DNA of 64,000 bases from Piscicola geometra (Eukaryota > Annelida > Clitellata > Hirudinida > Piscicolidae): assembly GCA_943735955.1 (NCBI GenBank), contig OX030968.1, positions 4,798,704 to 4,862,703 on the forward strand, given 5' to 3'. Shown here one piece after another: positions 11,225 through 21,063 of this stretch. How positions within the stretch are numbered: position 1 is the stretch's first letter; each line of letters starts with the position of its first letter. Below the pieces are notes generated by a model, which was not told the origin of the DNA, did no database searches, and saw only the letters and a list, made by a program, of their open reading frames with translations. The translations under genes were made by a program, and so were the position numbers.

Positions 11225-12943
11225 CTAGCTGGTTCTCCGTTTCTTTGCATGGCGTTTGATGGCTGATCTAACTCTAACCTCGTTGATGTTATTGTTGTTG
11301 TTATTACTCTTGTTATTGTCATTAATATCTTTATTATTATTATTATTATTATTATCATCATCATTATTATTTTTCTCAGGAATTATGTTATTATTATTTA
11401 TTAAATCCTTCTCGTGTTTAATCTTCCTCCAAACTAGTTTACTATTTATTTTCATCTTAGTGAAATTATGCCCTTTGTTTGCTAGGGCTCTGCAAAATCT
11501 TTTAGTTATCGCTTGGTAATCTTCTAAGGATGTGCAGTGTCTGGCGAATCTTATCAAGCCGGATTTGTGCAGGTTGGTGATGATATGTTTGGGATGGTTG
11601 GATGTTGAGTGTAACCAGTTGAAGTTGTTAGTGTCTTTAATATATGTTTTGGTTGTTAGTTTATTGTTATGAAGGGTTATCGTTAAGTCTAAGAAGTTAA
11701 TGTTAGTATTATCTTGGGTGTATTCTAATTTAATTTCTTTTAGTACATTAGTTGTTTTGCTTTTTATTTCCTCGAGTGTGTTTTTCGTACAGATGATAAG
11801 TAGGTCGTCTATGTACCTTTTGTAGAGGATGGGTTTCGTTTTCAGGATGATATTATCTATATCGTTAAGGTAGATATTCGCGAGGGCGGGTGCCATGGAA
11901 ATGCCCATTGCTAATCCATTTATTTGTTTATATGTTTTATCATCGTATATGAAGAAATTATTATTAAGTGTTATTTTAAGTAGTTCTATTATTAGTTGGT
12001 CAGGTCTGTTTATTTCTGGGTGTTTTTTGAGAATTTTGATGGTTTTGGCGATAGTTTTGTTGTTCAGCATATTGGTGTATAGAGACGTTACATCCGCTGT
12101 GGCAAGGATGAGGTCATTGTTTTCATTATTGATTTTGTTATCGATGTTAAGTGTGTCTTTTGTACAGATGATCAGTAGGTCATCGATATATCTTTTATAG
12201 AGGATGGGTTTATTGTCTATGTCATTCAGGTAGATGTTAGCGAGGGCGGGTGCCATGGATATGCCCATTGCTAAGTCATTTATTTGTTTGTATGTTTTAT
12301 CTTCGTATATAAAAAAATTATTATTTAGTGTTATTTTTAGTAGATCTATTATTAATTGGTCAGGTCTGTTTACTTCTGGGTATTTTTTGAAGATTTTAAT
12401 GGTTTTCGCGATAGTTTTATTATTCAACATGTTTGTGTATAGTGAAGTTACATCTGCTGTAGCTAGGATGAGGTCGTTGTTTTCGTTATTTATTTTGTTA
12501 TTGATGTTAAGGTTGTCAATGATGTCAATAAGTTCAAAGCCGTCTTTCAGGTAACTTGGGTGTTTTTTCATTAATGGTACTAGGAAGTGGTTGATGTATT
12601 TAGTTATGTTAGTTGTTTTTGTTCTGGTGTTAGTTATGATGGGTCTGCCAGGTGGAATAAGACCGTCCCATTTAGATTTGTCTTTATGTATCTTAGGTAG
12701 GAGGTAAAATCTTCTTAGTTTAAATGGGGATTTGTTATTTAGTAGGAATTGTTTAAGGGTGTTATTTATATTATATTTGTTAAGGGTGTCTTTGATTAGT
12801 TTACTTGTTTTTTTGTATTCGTTAGGGTTCGAGATTTTGTAAAAAGATTGATCTGCTAGTTGTCTTAACGCTTCCTTGTGATAGTCGCTGTGATTTTGAA
12901 TAACAAAGACAGTTATAGGTTGATGAATATCACAATCAATCAA
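11225..12943 (-). CDS. Penelope-like element RT with internally duplicated RT core
   Basis: An uninterrupted 572-codon minus-strand frame encodes a Penelope-like (telomerase-related) reverse transcriptase. LPKIHK lies at residues 82-87, motif A ATADVTSLYT at 161-170, motif B YKQINDLAMGISMAPALANI at about 218-237, and motif C RYIDDLLIIC at 251-260. Then the block restarts: ATADVTSLYT again at 281-290, motif B again, and YIDD again at 377-380. The repeat period is 120 codons and the frame stays open. The first unit lacks five residues (IILKT) present in the second. A thumb-like region and an Asn-rich low-complexity tail from ATT/GTT repeats follow. No GIY-YIG endonuclease was seen. The start is the first Met; the true N-terminus may be missing. 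Confidence 0.85.
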   Translation of the reverse strand: MIDCDIHQPITVFVIQNHSDYHKEALRQLADQSFYKISNPNEYKKTSKLIKDTLNKYNINNTLKQFLLNNKSPFKLRRFYLLPKIHKDKSKWDGLIPPGRPIITNTRTKTTNITKYINHFLVPLMKKHPSYLKDGFELIDIIDNLNINNKINNENNDLILATADVTSLYTNMLNNKTIAKTIKIFKKYPEVNRPDQLIIDLLKITLNNNFFIYEDKTYKQINDLAMGISMAPALANIYLNDIDNKPILYKRYIDDLLIICTKDTLNIDNKINNENNDLILATADVTSLYTNMLNNKTIAKTIKILKKHPEINRPDQLIIELLKITLNNNFFIYDDKTYKQINGLAMGISMAPALANIYLNDIDNIILKTKPILYKRYIDDLLIICTKNTLEEIKSKTTNVLKEIKLEYTQDNTNINFLDLTITLHNNKLTTKTYIKDTNNFNWLHSTSNHPKHIITNLHKSGLIRFARHCTSLEDYQAITKRFCRALANKGHNFTKMKINSKLVWRKIKHEKDLINNNNIIPEKNNNDDDNNNNNNNKDINDNNKSNNNNNNINEVRVRSAIKRHAKKRRTS

Positions 12944-13070
12944 TCAAAGGCAACTTACAATAAATTAGTTAAGACACAGCATCATCATCCTCATCGTCAC
13001 AGCATCATTACCAATACATCATCTTAATCATCACCATCATTCCTAATACAGCACTTTCTGTTTTCTTAGG
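12944..13070. repeat. CAT-rich low-complexity tract
   Basis: Imperfect CATCAT / CATCACCAT repeats upstream of the Penelope frame. Similar tracts recur near 13,470-13,540. Confidence 0.5.
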
Positions 13071-13074
13071 TTAT

Positions 13075-13400
13075 AGGTTTTTTAGTCTCGGACTGTATGT
13101 TCTTAGCCTCTGTGGGTTGAATGGTTTTATTCTTGTTAGTGGGTTGCGTCTATATATCTTTTGTAAATTAGGGTTTCTATTTATTAATTATATGATTGTC
13201 TAAGGTTTGTAGGTAAATGTTTGCGAGTGCTGGGTGGTGCTGATGCCCATGGCACAGCTGTTAGTTTGTTGGTAGCTAGTATTTGAAAATTGGAAGAAGT
13301 TAATATTGAGTATTGAGTTTAGTAGGTCTATTATGAGTGGGTCTGGGCGGTTGGGGTGGGGATTGATGGAAAGAGTACGCTTAATTGTGGCTTTTTTTTA
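13075..13400 (-). pseudogene. Degraded Penelope-like RT fragment
   Basis: The minus strand gives NRPDPLIIDLLNSILNINFF followed by YQQTNSCAMGIS, a decayed motif B that aligns with YKQINGLAMGIS of the 11.2-kb element. A basic stretch RNPLTRIKPFNPQRLRTYSP follows. Frameshifts are present. The same fragment recurs at 44,815-45,130 and 56,780-57,060. Confidence 0.65.
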
Positions 13401-13439
13401 ATACAAAATCTTAGCATAACTTCTCCTAACATTGTAGGT

Positions 13440-13830
13440 CTCATCAACCATTATTACGTCAGAAAATCTTCATCTTAATCATCACCATCATTCCTAATAC
13501 AGCATCATCATTCCTAATACAGCATCATCATTCCTATAAAGGCATCTTTCTGGATCTTTTTGGCGCTGCTTTAGAGGGTGAGAATGCAGTTTTAAACAAG
13601 CCATTAAACCTATTGTCTTTATAATTACCAACCTTTGACTTGATACCTTTTTCGGAACAATAAGCCCGTCACATATCTTTCAGCCCCAGATGGTCCGCCG
13701 CTAGTCCAAATGTACTTGAAGTTATTCTCACCACTCTTTCCACCACCGTTACGGTTTTGCACCCAAACTTTATACTGGAAATTGAATTCTGTCCTAGTAG
13801 CCCATTTTCTTCTGCCAGACCCACTTCATA
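13440..13830 (-). pseudogene. Fragment of uncharacterised transposon-like protein (NYKDNRFNGL type)
   Basis: The minus strand of about 13,600-13,830 reads RRKWATRTEFNFQYKVWVQN, KYIWTSGGPSG and, after a frame change, YCSEKGIKSKVGNYKDNRFN. The GNxxxNRFN pattern resembles the GNRLH region of the multi-exon family at 14.9-15.8 kb, which suggests related families. Copies lie at 47,640-47,860 and 59,750-59,970. No function is claimed. Confidence 0.45.
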
Positions 13831-13979
13831 TTTTCTTAGGTTATAGGTTTTTAGTCTCGGACTATATGTTCTTAGCCTCTGTGGTTTGAATGTGTTTATT
13901 CTTGTTAGTGGGTTGCGTCTATATATCTATTGTAAATAATCATAACTTCTCCTAAAATTGTAGATCTCATCAACCATTC

Positions 13980-14790
13980 TTATGTCAGAAAATCTTCTCA
14001 GCAGATTTATCTGATTAGTTGTTGTCCATGTGATTATAAAAAGCTTGTGATTTCGTTTGGAGACTCTGGCTTTGTAAATGATCTGCTATTAGTGTGGGAT
14101 TCGCGCCGTTAGATAGCATCAATAGTGTCTGTTTCTCTAACAATCTTTTTGGTCGTCTTTCTGAGCTATAAATTGAAAATTCTTCACTTCCATGTGGATG
14201 GGTATGAAGCAAATTTTTTTTCCGGATTACATAGCTTTGAGCTTCTTTGTCATAAGCTACATATTTGGACATCTTGCATCCACCACGCTTATTAATATTC
14301 ATTTTAATTCATCATTATTAGCATAATTGAAGCTTTAAGTTTTTTCTCCTGAGTCGATACGAACTGGATTAGAATTCAATCGACAAAAATCATTAATGGA
14401 TTTTTCTATAGTTTCAATATTCTCATATCTGTTATTTAAAATATTCTCAATTTTTCCTAAATAGTCCTGGTAAAAATTCGGTTGTAATAACATTCCCACA
14501 TTGGCTTTATAGAACTCTAACTCTTCCGAAGAGCCTGCTCCGTCGGACCTGAGCCATCTTTTCAGATCTTGTATCGCGTGTTTTATGCACAGAAAAGAGG
14601 GTATTTTCGGAAAGTTATTTTTAAAACCATAACGTATACTTGTTTCATTATCTGTTACAAAAATAAGATTAACAGCTTTTTTGAATTCTGGTATTTCTTC
14701 TTTTATCATTTAAAAATAATGAATGGGTTTTTTGTAATTTCCTTTCATGTATCAAAAATGCCAACGGTAAAGAAGGCGATGATATGAATT
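13980..14790 (-). pseudogene. MULE transposase pieces, second lineage (MULE-3)
   Basis: Two minus-strand frames belong together. The upstream-coding one (14,335-14,709) carries LIFVTDNETSIRYGFKNNFP and FLCIKHAIQDLKRWL, the second acidic residue and CxxH of a Mutator-like transposase, here CIKH. The other (14,015-14,302) has GGCKMSKYVAYDKEAQ...LLHTHPHG, resembling the Cys-His end of a FLYWCH/WRKY-type DNA-binding finger, then SNGANPTLIADHLQSQ. The pieces are in the wrong order for one gene, so this is a rearranged remnant. Related pieces lie at 22,260-22,480, 45,160-45,600, 47,865-48,250 and 57,060-57,560. Confidence 0.7.
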
Positions 14791-14878
14791 TTTTTGATCT
14801 AAACGTCAAAACTAAATCCCGGAGTTTATACCTGCATGGATGTTATGGACTGGAGCAGAGCGGGTGTCCATTAACATC

Positions 14879-15775
14879 TCAGCTGAGGGGCAGGACAGGT
14901 CTTCTACAATGTATCTCCATTTGTCGCTCCATCCTGCTCCTCATTAGAGAGCTTACTATGTGAGGCAATAAATTTAAATTGTTTTTATAAGATATTAGAG
15001 CTTTGTGAACTGCATCCTTTTTCAGAGGCTGTCCAAATACGTCTTCTTTCATTGTGGTAATGCTTTCTGGATGCTTTTGAATTTCCACAATCTTCCTTAC
15101 AGCGTGCTGGAATGCTGGTGCCTCTATTATGGAATTCAATAAAAGAAACAAAATATGATAGAAAAAGTATTCCAATCCTTACCATCTCGAGATTGGATAG
15201 GTTGTGATAGTTCCCATAAACAAGGGTCATCTAAGGCCCTTTGAGGATTTTCCCAACCAAACCACGGGCCTGCAGTTGCACCAATGTCTTTGGTTCGTTG
15301 AGTCTCTCCCACAGGGCCTTGGTCACATCATTCTTGGTGTAACTGCTGATACGAAAAAATTACAATTGGTTTTAAAAAAGTACAGTAAATTTATGTAATT
15401 ATTAAACAAAGAATCTTAAAATATACTTAATAAGGAATCCATGTAACAACTCTCTGTGCTGGAGGGCGACGCCTGCCATGTGAAAAAGGAGGTGCAGGCG
15501 GTTGCCGACGTAGCGTAGAAAGATCCCTGGAACGACTTTGTTTGCTGTCAGATAGGCCCTGAACGCTCTTGGTTCACCTTTAAAGCTGTGTCTGAGAGAG
15601 AAAAAAATATCTATAATTCTGGGACATTTATAAATCAATATAAAAATCATTTTAATCATTGGAACTTAATAGATATATAAAGATAATCATAATCCCCTGA
15701 GTTTTGATAAGTTGTACAGGAAAGAAACTGTTGTGCCATCCTTGCCCGTGAATCCTTGAATACCTGTGAATTGAT
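14879..15775 (-). pseudogene. Uncharacterised multi-exon repeat gene, copy 1
   Basis: Minus-strand exons in order: VFKDSQ-type (about 15,715-15,770), GEPRAFRAYLTANKVVPGIF with YVGNRLHLLFHMAGVALQHR (15,430-15,595), a LGLVGKI-type exon (about 15,190-15,345, broken here), and IEAPAFQHAVRKIVEIQ with TTMKEDVFGQPLKKDAVHKA (14,880-15,140). Intron borders are GT/AG. It resembles, from memory, widespread uncharacterised invertebrate proteins with a KGE...GNRF...LF signature, which are likely transposon-linked. The membrane exon seen in the 23- and 61-kb copies is absent. Function unknown. Confidence 0.55.
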
Positions 15776-15801
15776 CAAAAACGGCAAGCCGTTTTCTGGA
15801 C

Positions 15802-16530
15802 TCACCAGCAATAGTTGAGGATGGGAGCTATGAGGGATCTGAATTTTCGGCTGGTGTGTCGTGATGTGTGTTTCTTGTATTTCTTGCTGGTCTTGCGAAT
15901 GATTACTTCTTTGTTATGTTTGTTGTGTGTGTGTAGATTCTGGAGTAATGTGGTGATGAGGGAGTTGTTGGAGCGTATTGTGTGGGTCCTAATGTCTAGA
16001 AGGAATTGTCGTGTGAGGCTTTTTATAGTGTCATCGTTTTTGTGGTTGATTATTGATATTGAATCTGTGATTGTGGACAATCCCTTCTCGCAGGATAAGG
16101 GATTGTCCTGGGTGAAATTGTATTTCTGTCTTATTGTTTTTATGAGGAGGTATATGGAATAGGATTCGACTGTGTCATTGGTGGTTGTGCCTTCTGGTTT
16201 GTAGTTGGTGGGTTCAGGTGGTCTTGTGCTGTATGATTTTTTTCTGGATTGGTTGAATGAGTTGCGTCTGTGTGATGTGTCTTGTGAGGGTGGGTGTGTG
16301 TGTGAGTGATGGTGGGTGTGGTTGGGTGGTGATTGTAGCAGAGTTCTTCTTTGGTTTGGTTGTGTATTATTGGTAGTCGAGTAGACAGGGGTATGCCTCG
16401 GTGTGTATTGGTGGGTGTGTGGAGTGTGTGCTGGGTGAGAGGTCTGGTCTTGGAACAGCGTACGGGCTCTTTTTGAGACTGGTGAAGGATGTTGGTGAGT
16501 TGATCTGCTGCTTGATGGGGTAAAATACAC
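15802..16530 (-). CDS. Pro/Ser/His/Thr-rich repeated ORF of unknown function, copy 1
   Basis: A 242-codon open minus-strand frame. The first half is low-complexity and rich in H, T, P and S, e.g. SRSTHQHPSPVSKRARTLF. The second half is more ordered, e.g. SYSIYLLIKTIRQKYNFTQD and LLDIRTHTIRSNNSLITTLL, and ends with a basic KKYKKHTSRHTSRKF. A close but disrupted copy is at 49,233-49,950 and a diverged one at about 44,510-44,810, each next to Penelope or MULE pieces. It may be the N-terminal or ORF1 part of a Penelope-like element; that is inference. No known domain was recognised. Confidence 0.45.
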   Translation of the reverse strand: MYFTPSSSRSTHQHPSPVSKRARTLFQDQTSHPAHTPHTHQYTPRHTPVYSTTNNTQPNQRRTLLQSPPNHTHHHSHTHPPSQDTSHRRNSFNQSRKKSYSTRPPEPTNYKPEGTTTNDTVESYSIYLLIKTIRQKYNFTQDNPLSCEKGLSTITDSISIINHKNDDTIKSLTRQFLLDIRTHTIRSNNSLITTLLQNLHTHNKHNKEVIIRKTSKKYKKHTSRHTSRKFRSLIAPILNYCW

Positions 16531-16534
16531 TCTT

Positions 16535-16822
16535 TCATTTGAGTTTCTTTATCTCATCGAACAATGACGGGATCTCCCTCTCTGGGATCAACGGAAGGCG
16601 AACAAGAGAGTACAGTCGGTGATTGCTAATATAGGCGCCTCTCAGCCCAAATTCTTTGATCTTCCGCCAAAGTGCCTGCCCGAAGTGGAAATGACAGCCC
16701 TTAATAGCTACATTAGAAAAAACGCCTCTGAGGGTTTTCCAGAGGCCGACCTCAAAGTCAACTACAAAGGTCTCCAGTCGTTGGGTGTGGTCGACCAAGT
16801 CGCGCACCTTCTGCAGCACCTG
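16535..16822 (-). pseudogene. FLYWCH-MULE transposase exon, truncated
   Basis: The frame reads VLQKVRDLVDHTQRLETFVV then DFEVGLWKTLRGVF (second catalytic D) and GCHFHFGQALWRKIKEFG (CxH motif), ending EIPSLFDEIKKLK at a stop. The third acidic residue (NNDxEGWH) is missing because a different repeat joins here. The acceptor CAG precedes VLQKV, matching the exon border of the intact transposase at 34,571. Near-identical copies are at 24,292-24,576 and 62,180-62,312. Confidence 0.8.
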
Positions 16823-17200
16823 TGGAATAACAATATAAGTAGCGTTTGCAATCGATTAACGCAAAATTTGTTTAAATGAAATTATTATTGCATTTTTGTA
16901 GAAAATATCAGTTTTTTAATTTTCAAGTTGAAATTACACGTGATTTCTGAACGAAAATTCAGCTATAAATGAGATTCCGCTTAAATTATAACTTTAAAAA
17001 CCCGTATTTCTGCTTCAGCATTCCGAACATTCCTCCCAACCACTGCATCCTACTCCACTCAAAAGCACCCTCCTCTTATGTCTTTTACAATTTTGTTTCT
17101 CAATGTTAAAACATTTTTAATAGATAAAATGCAATAATAATAGGGGAGAAAGGGATGAAATAACTTAGATTGAGTTGTATGAACCATTTCGAAATTGGAA
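16823..17200 (-). other. Intron-like spacer within the MULE remnant
   Basis: AT-rich non-coding sequence lying between the FLYWCH-MULE exons at 16,535-16,822 and 17,205-17,390. No other feature recognised. Confidence 0.45.
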
Positions 17201-17204
17201 CAAA

Positions 17205-17390
17205 TCCTATTGCCATTTAACTCATGAAAGAGTGGATAGTGAAGAGTTGCAGAAATGGCATCCTGACGACCTTAAAGGTGCCGTCCAGGTACCAGGTCTT
17301 GCTCTTCTTGAGCCTCTTGAGGTTGCAGTCAGTGGCAAATAGGTAGTGGACCTTGTTACCCACTGCCACATACTGTTAGTGAGTCGGTCT
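17205..17390 (-). pseudogene. FLYWCH-MULE exon with first catalytic Asp
   Basis: The minus strand gives QYVAVGNKVHYLFATDCNLK, then KKSKTWYLDGTFKVVRMPFL and QLFTIHSFMS. It aligns with NRHHAIFAT...YMDGTFKVV of the intact transposase (exon at 34,069) and supplies the DGTF aspartate. It probably belongs with the exon at 16,535-16,822. The left half recurs at 62,313-62,405. Confidence 0.75.
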
Positions 17391-17559
17391 TTATCTGTTT
17401 GTGAATCGGGGTTTGTCTGGGAATTAAATTCAATCCAGTTGAATCGATCGTACCAAGCGATTCTGGTTTGGGATCAGAGAGTGGGTTTGGAGAAGAGACG
17501 AGTTTTTTTATGAATAGGAAAAAAAATAATTTTGTATAAAACATCTGAGAACTAGTTTT

Positions 17560-18475
17560 TCATCCAATATTGGAGTTATTATCTTGTTATTATGGAGAGT
17601 TAGTGTTAAATCTAAGAAATTGATGCTGGTGTTGCTCTGTGTATATTCAAGTATGATTTCCTTGAGGACATTGGCTGTTTTGTTTATTATTATATCAAGG
17701 GTATTTCTGTTACAGATAATTAAAAGGTCGTCAATATACTTTTTGTATAGTATATAGTTTTTAAAATTATGTTATCTATGTCATTCAGGTAGATGTTGGC
17801 TAAGGCAGGGGCCATGGAGATTCCCATTGCCAGGCCGTTCCCTGTTTGTAAGTCTGTACTTCGTATGTGAAGAAATTATTATTAAGTACTATTTTTAATA
17901 AGTCGATAATCAAATGATCAGGTCTGTTAGGTTCTGGGTATTTTTCAGTATTTTGGTGGTTTTTGCTATAGTTTTTTTGTTGATCGTATTAGTATATAGC
18001 GATGTGACATCCGCCGTGGCTAATACGAGATCCATGTTATCCTTATTTATTTTATTATTGGAGTTAAGCTCTTCGATGATTTCTATAAACTCAAAGCTGT
18101 CTTTCAGGTAACAGTTGTGTTTCTTCATTAGTGGCACTAGAAAGCTATTGATATATTTAGTGATATTTGTTGTTTCCGTATTGGTGTTGGTGATGATCGG
18201 TCTGCCTGGGGGATGGATCCGTTCCATTTAGACTTTTCTTTATGGATCTTCGGAAAAAGATAAAACTTCCTTGTTTTGAGGGGTGATCTGTTATTTAAAA
18301 GAGTATTATTTATCTTACGTTTGTTCAAGGGATCTTTAATTAGTTTATTTGTTTTATAATACTCGCTAGGGTTAGATGTTGCATAGAAGGCTCTGACTGA
18401 TAGTCGCTTTTGTGCTTCTGTGTTATAGTCTGTATAGTTTTGAATGACAAAAATGTCATTTTTATCTGCTTTTTT
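17560..18475 (-). pseudogene. Penelope-like RT, broken, copy 1
   Basis: Running on the minus strand from 18,475: ADKNDIFVIQNYTDY, FYLFPKIHKEKSKWNGSI, GRPIITNTNTETTNITKYIN, VLATADVTSLYTNTINKKTI, MGISMAPALANIYL and a YIDD-like KSILTTF region in another frame. Frames change at about 18,200, 17,905 and 17,760. The whole piece, with the same lesions, recurs at 62,590-63,490. It is fused at its 5' end to a LINE (see the chimera entry). Confidence 0.75.
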
Positions 18476-18601
18476 TATGTTCCAGACGTTAGGGTACAGC
18501 CTGCCAAAGGTGGAACTGGCTCTAGCAATCCTGACATTCACCTCGTCATCGATAGTGACACTCTGAGATAGTGTATTGCCTAGGTAGGTGAACCGGTCCA
18601 C
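18137..18601 (-). other. LINE-Penelope chimeric junction ORF
   Basis: A 154-codon frame begins with LINE sequence (DRFTYLGNTLSQSVTID, STFGRLYPNVWN) and switches near 18,475, without losing frame, to Penelope sequence (IKKADKNDIFVIQNYTDY). In the unfused LINE at 5.9 kb PNVWN continues KRGITTKTKLKVYRA. An identical junction occurs at 63,168-63,632. The open frame is probably fortuitous; both partners are otherwise broken. Confidence 0.7.
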
Positions 18602-19808
18602 TGTGTTGAGTTTATGTCCATTGACCGTGATGTTAGGCTCAACGTAGGGCTTTCCGGGTGCTGGCTGATGAAGGACTTCAGTCTTCTTTGTGCTGATCGT
18701 CAGACCAAAGTTTGTGAGGCGCTGGAAAACAGATTTACGCTGCTTTGCATGTCGGCTTCTGAGACAGCGTTGAGGGCACAGTCATCAGCAAACAACAGGT
18801 CTCTGATGATGTCTGTTGTCATTTTGGTTTTTGCCGGGAGCCTCCGAAAGTGGAACAGTTTGCCATCTGTGCGGTACTTCAGATTGACACAAACCACCTC
18901 ATCTCTGAAGGCATCGGTCAGCATGGCTGAAAACATAAGGCTAAACAGAGTTGGTGCCAAAACGCAGCCTTGCTTGACCCCGTTCGTGACTGGAAAAGGG
19001 TCCAATGATTCTCCACTGTCTTGGACTCTGGCTTGCATTCCATCGTGGAATTTTTTCACCAAGCCGATGAATTTCCTTGGACAACCATACTTGGCCATGA
19101 TCTTCCATAGGCCCTCTCTACAGACGGTGTCGAAAGCCTTGGTGAGGTCCACATATGTAGAAAACAGGTCAGAGTTTTGCTCTTGACAGTTTTCTTGCAG
19201 CTGCCTGGCAGCAAAAACCATGTCGATGGTTCCACGTTTTTTTCGGAAACCACACTGACTTTCAGACAGGAGACCTTGGTCAAGGTGGGCTGTGAGGTGG
19301 TTTAGCAGGATTCTGGCGAATATCTTTCCTGCAATGAAAAGCAGTGATATGTCTCTGTGGTTGTCGCAGGCTTGTCTACTTCCTTTCCGCTTGTAGAGAT
19401 GTATGATGGAAGCATCTTTAAATTCCTGCGGAATCGTTTCTTTCTCCCACATCAATAGGTACAACTGGTGGAGTCTTTTCATCAGGGCTGGTCCCCCCCC
19501 TCTTTGTAGACCTCAACTGGTATAGCGTCTAAACCAGGTGCTTTGCCACTGGAAAGAAGACGAATTGCTTCCTGGGTCTCGTGCAAGGTTGGAGGATCAT
19601 CCAGTGCTTCGTTGGTGGGCACTTGGGGAAGACGATTGATGGCTTCGACGTTGATGTTGGAAGGGCAATTGAGGACGTTGTCGAAGTGTTCGACCCATCT
19701 CTCCAAGGTCTTCTCTTTGTCAGTAATGAGAGTGTAACCATCGGCGCTAAGGAGGGGATATGAGCCAGAAGACGTGGGGCCATAAACTTCTTTCAAGGCG
19801 TTATACAT
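18476..19808 (-). pseudogene. LINE reverse transcriptase, nearly intact but frameshifted
   Basis: The RT reads HEFDNVLNCPS-like sequence and SSGKAPGLDAIPVEVYK (19,482-19,808), then IPQEFKDASIIHLYKRKGSR, QCGFRKKRGTIDMVFAARQL, motif A YVDLTKAFDTVCREGLW, motif B GVKQGCVLAPTLFSLMF and motif C LLFADDCAL (18,700-19,482). The two frames are separated by a homopolymer C run at about 19,492-19,500. A second frame change near 18,720 precedes NGHKLNTVDRFTYLG. The endonuclease domain is absent. The catalytic motifs are all intact, so decay is slight. Same family as 5,259-6,110. Confidence 0.85.
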
Positions 19809-20745
19809 TTTTTTGTGGTCTTTCTTGCTCGGATAAATATATATAGTCTATATACAGTATAATAGACTATATAAAGTATATTCCAAATAGACTATAGAAT
19901 CGACAAAATGTTAGTTCTTTGGACATCATTAATTCTTTCGCAAATGTTTGAACTAATTTAAGTTCTTTTAAATCGGCAAGAGTTTTGGGACAACTATCTG
20001 AACAAGGTGTTTTCATTACAACACACACTCAGCCTGCAATATACAAAGCAAGGCATAAGGCATCTGTTGGAGAATCACAGGAAACACAGCAGAACTTTGA
20101 AGAAAGTCATAAGAGAAAAATTTGGATCTGCACTTTGACAGTTAAAATTAACAAAAAAGTTGTTTAAAAAAATCAGCATCGTGAAGTTCATCTAGCAGCA
20201 CTAACTCTTGGTGAGGGAGGAGCTTCAATAATATGGAATAACCGGAGTGTTAGAACAATAGCATTTGTGGGAAAGTATTGAAGTTGTAATCTGTGATACC
20301 ACAAGTGTCAACACTGGAGTGAAAATGAAGTTGTTAATCTAATCCCAAAAAAAGTATGTTGTGAATGCTAATCTCGTTCCAGAAGCAGAATTTATTTTTT
20401 CAGGTGGGTGGGTGGAGTGGCTAATAATTATGACAACAAAAATTCAAGTTTCATAACAAATTTTTTTCTTTTCAACAATTAAAAATTATGTCTCAAAAAT
20501 TCTTCAACAAATTAATTTATATTATAAGATTAAAACATATGTATAGACCGAAGATATATATGAAAAAACATCTGAAACAATTATTGTGATAAAACAATTT
20601 TTTCTCACAAAATTCCCATCATACCAAAATCTTTAACGCACATGTCATTTTTTGAACCGATGAGCAAAAAAGTAATAGTCAATAACAAAAATTTCAATAA
20701 AATACCATATCTCCAGCCGGGACTAGTGAACTAAATCAACAACTA
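19809..20745. other. Unassigned AT-rich sequence
   Basis: No recognisable coding sequence. A palindrome-like TATAGTCTATATA / AGACTATATA motif at about 19,845-19,895 resembles one near 39,440-39,475. Confidence 0.3.
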
Positions 20746-20747
20746 TT

Positions 20748-21060
20748 TGCACATTTAGCACTTCAGAAGTGAAGCTATCCAGCTTAAAAGAGAACACAAA
20801 ACCAAGATCACTTGGCAAGAGAACTTCGTTATCATTAATTTGTCATTTAAATAATAGGATATAATAGAATGTAATATAATTTTTGTTGTCAATGCCCCTT
20901 CACAAACGAAGTGGCAAACTCAAGATAGCAAGTGAACTGAGAAGGGAAAGCTTGAAGAAGCATTCACGACGTGCGAATCAGCGCGACACCATGACGATGA
21001 AGGTGGCGCAAAGGCACCCAGTCACGAAAGCCTTTGCAGCGAAGAATGAAGATTGTATTT
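20748..21060 (+). repeat. Repeated block preceding a 24-bp minisatellite, copy 1
   Basis: Almost identical to 24,823-25,140. A short frame (20,892-21,074) rich in Lys/Arg is conserved in both, but so is the non-coding DNA around it, so no gene is claimed. It runs directly into the minisatellite. Confidence 0.6.
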
Positions 21061-21063
21061 ATC

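Noticed and set aside
11256..12554. Leu/Ser-rich plus-strand frames opposite the Penelope RT
   Set aside because: Antisense shadows of the RT gene, mirroring its internal duplication.
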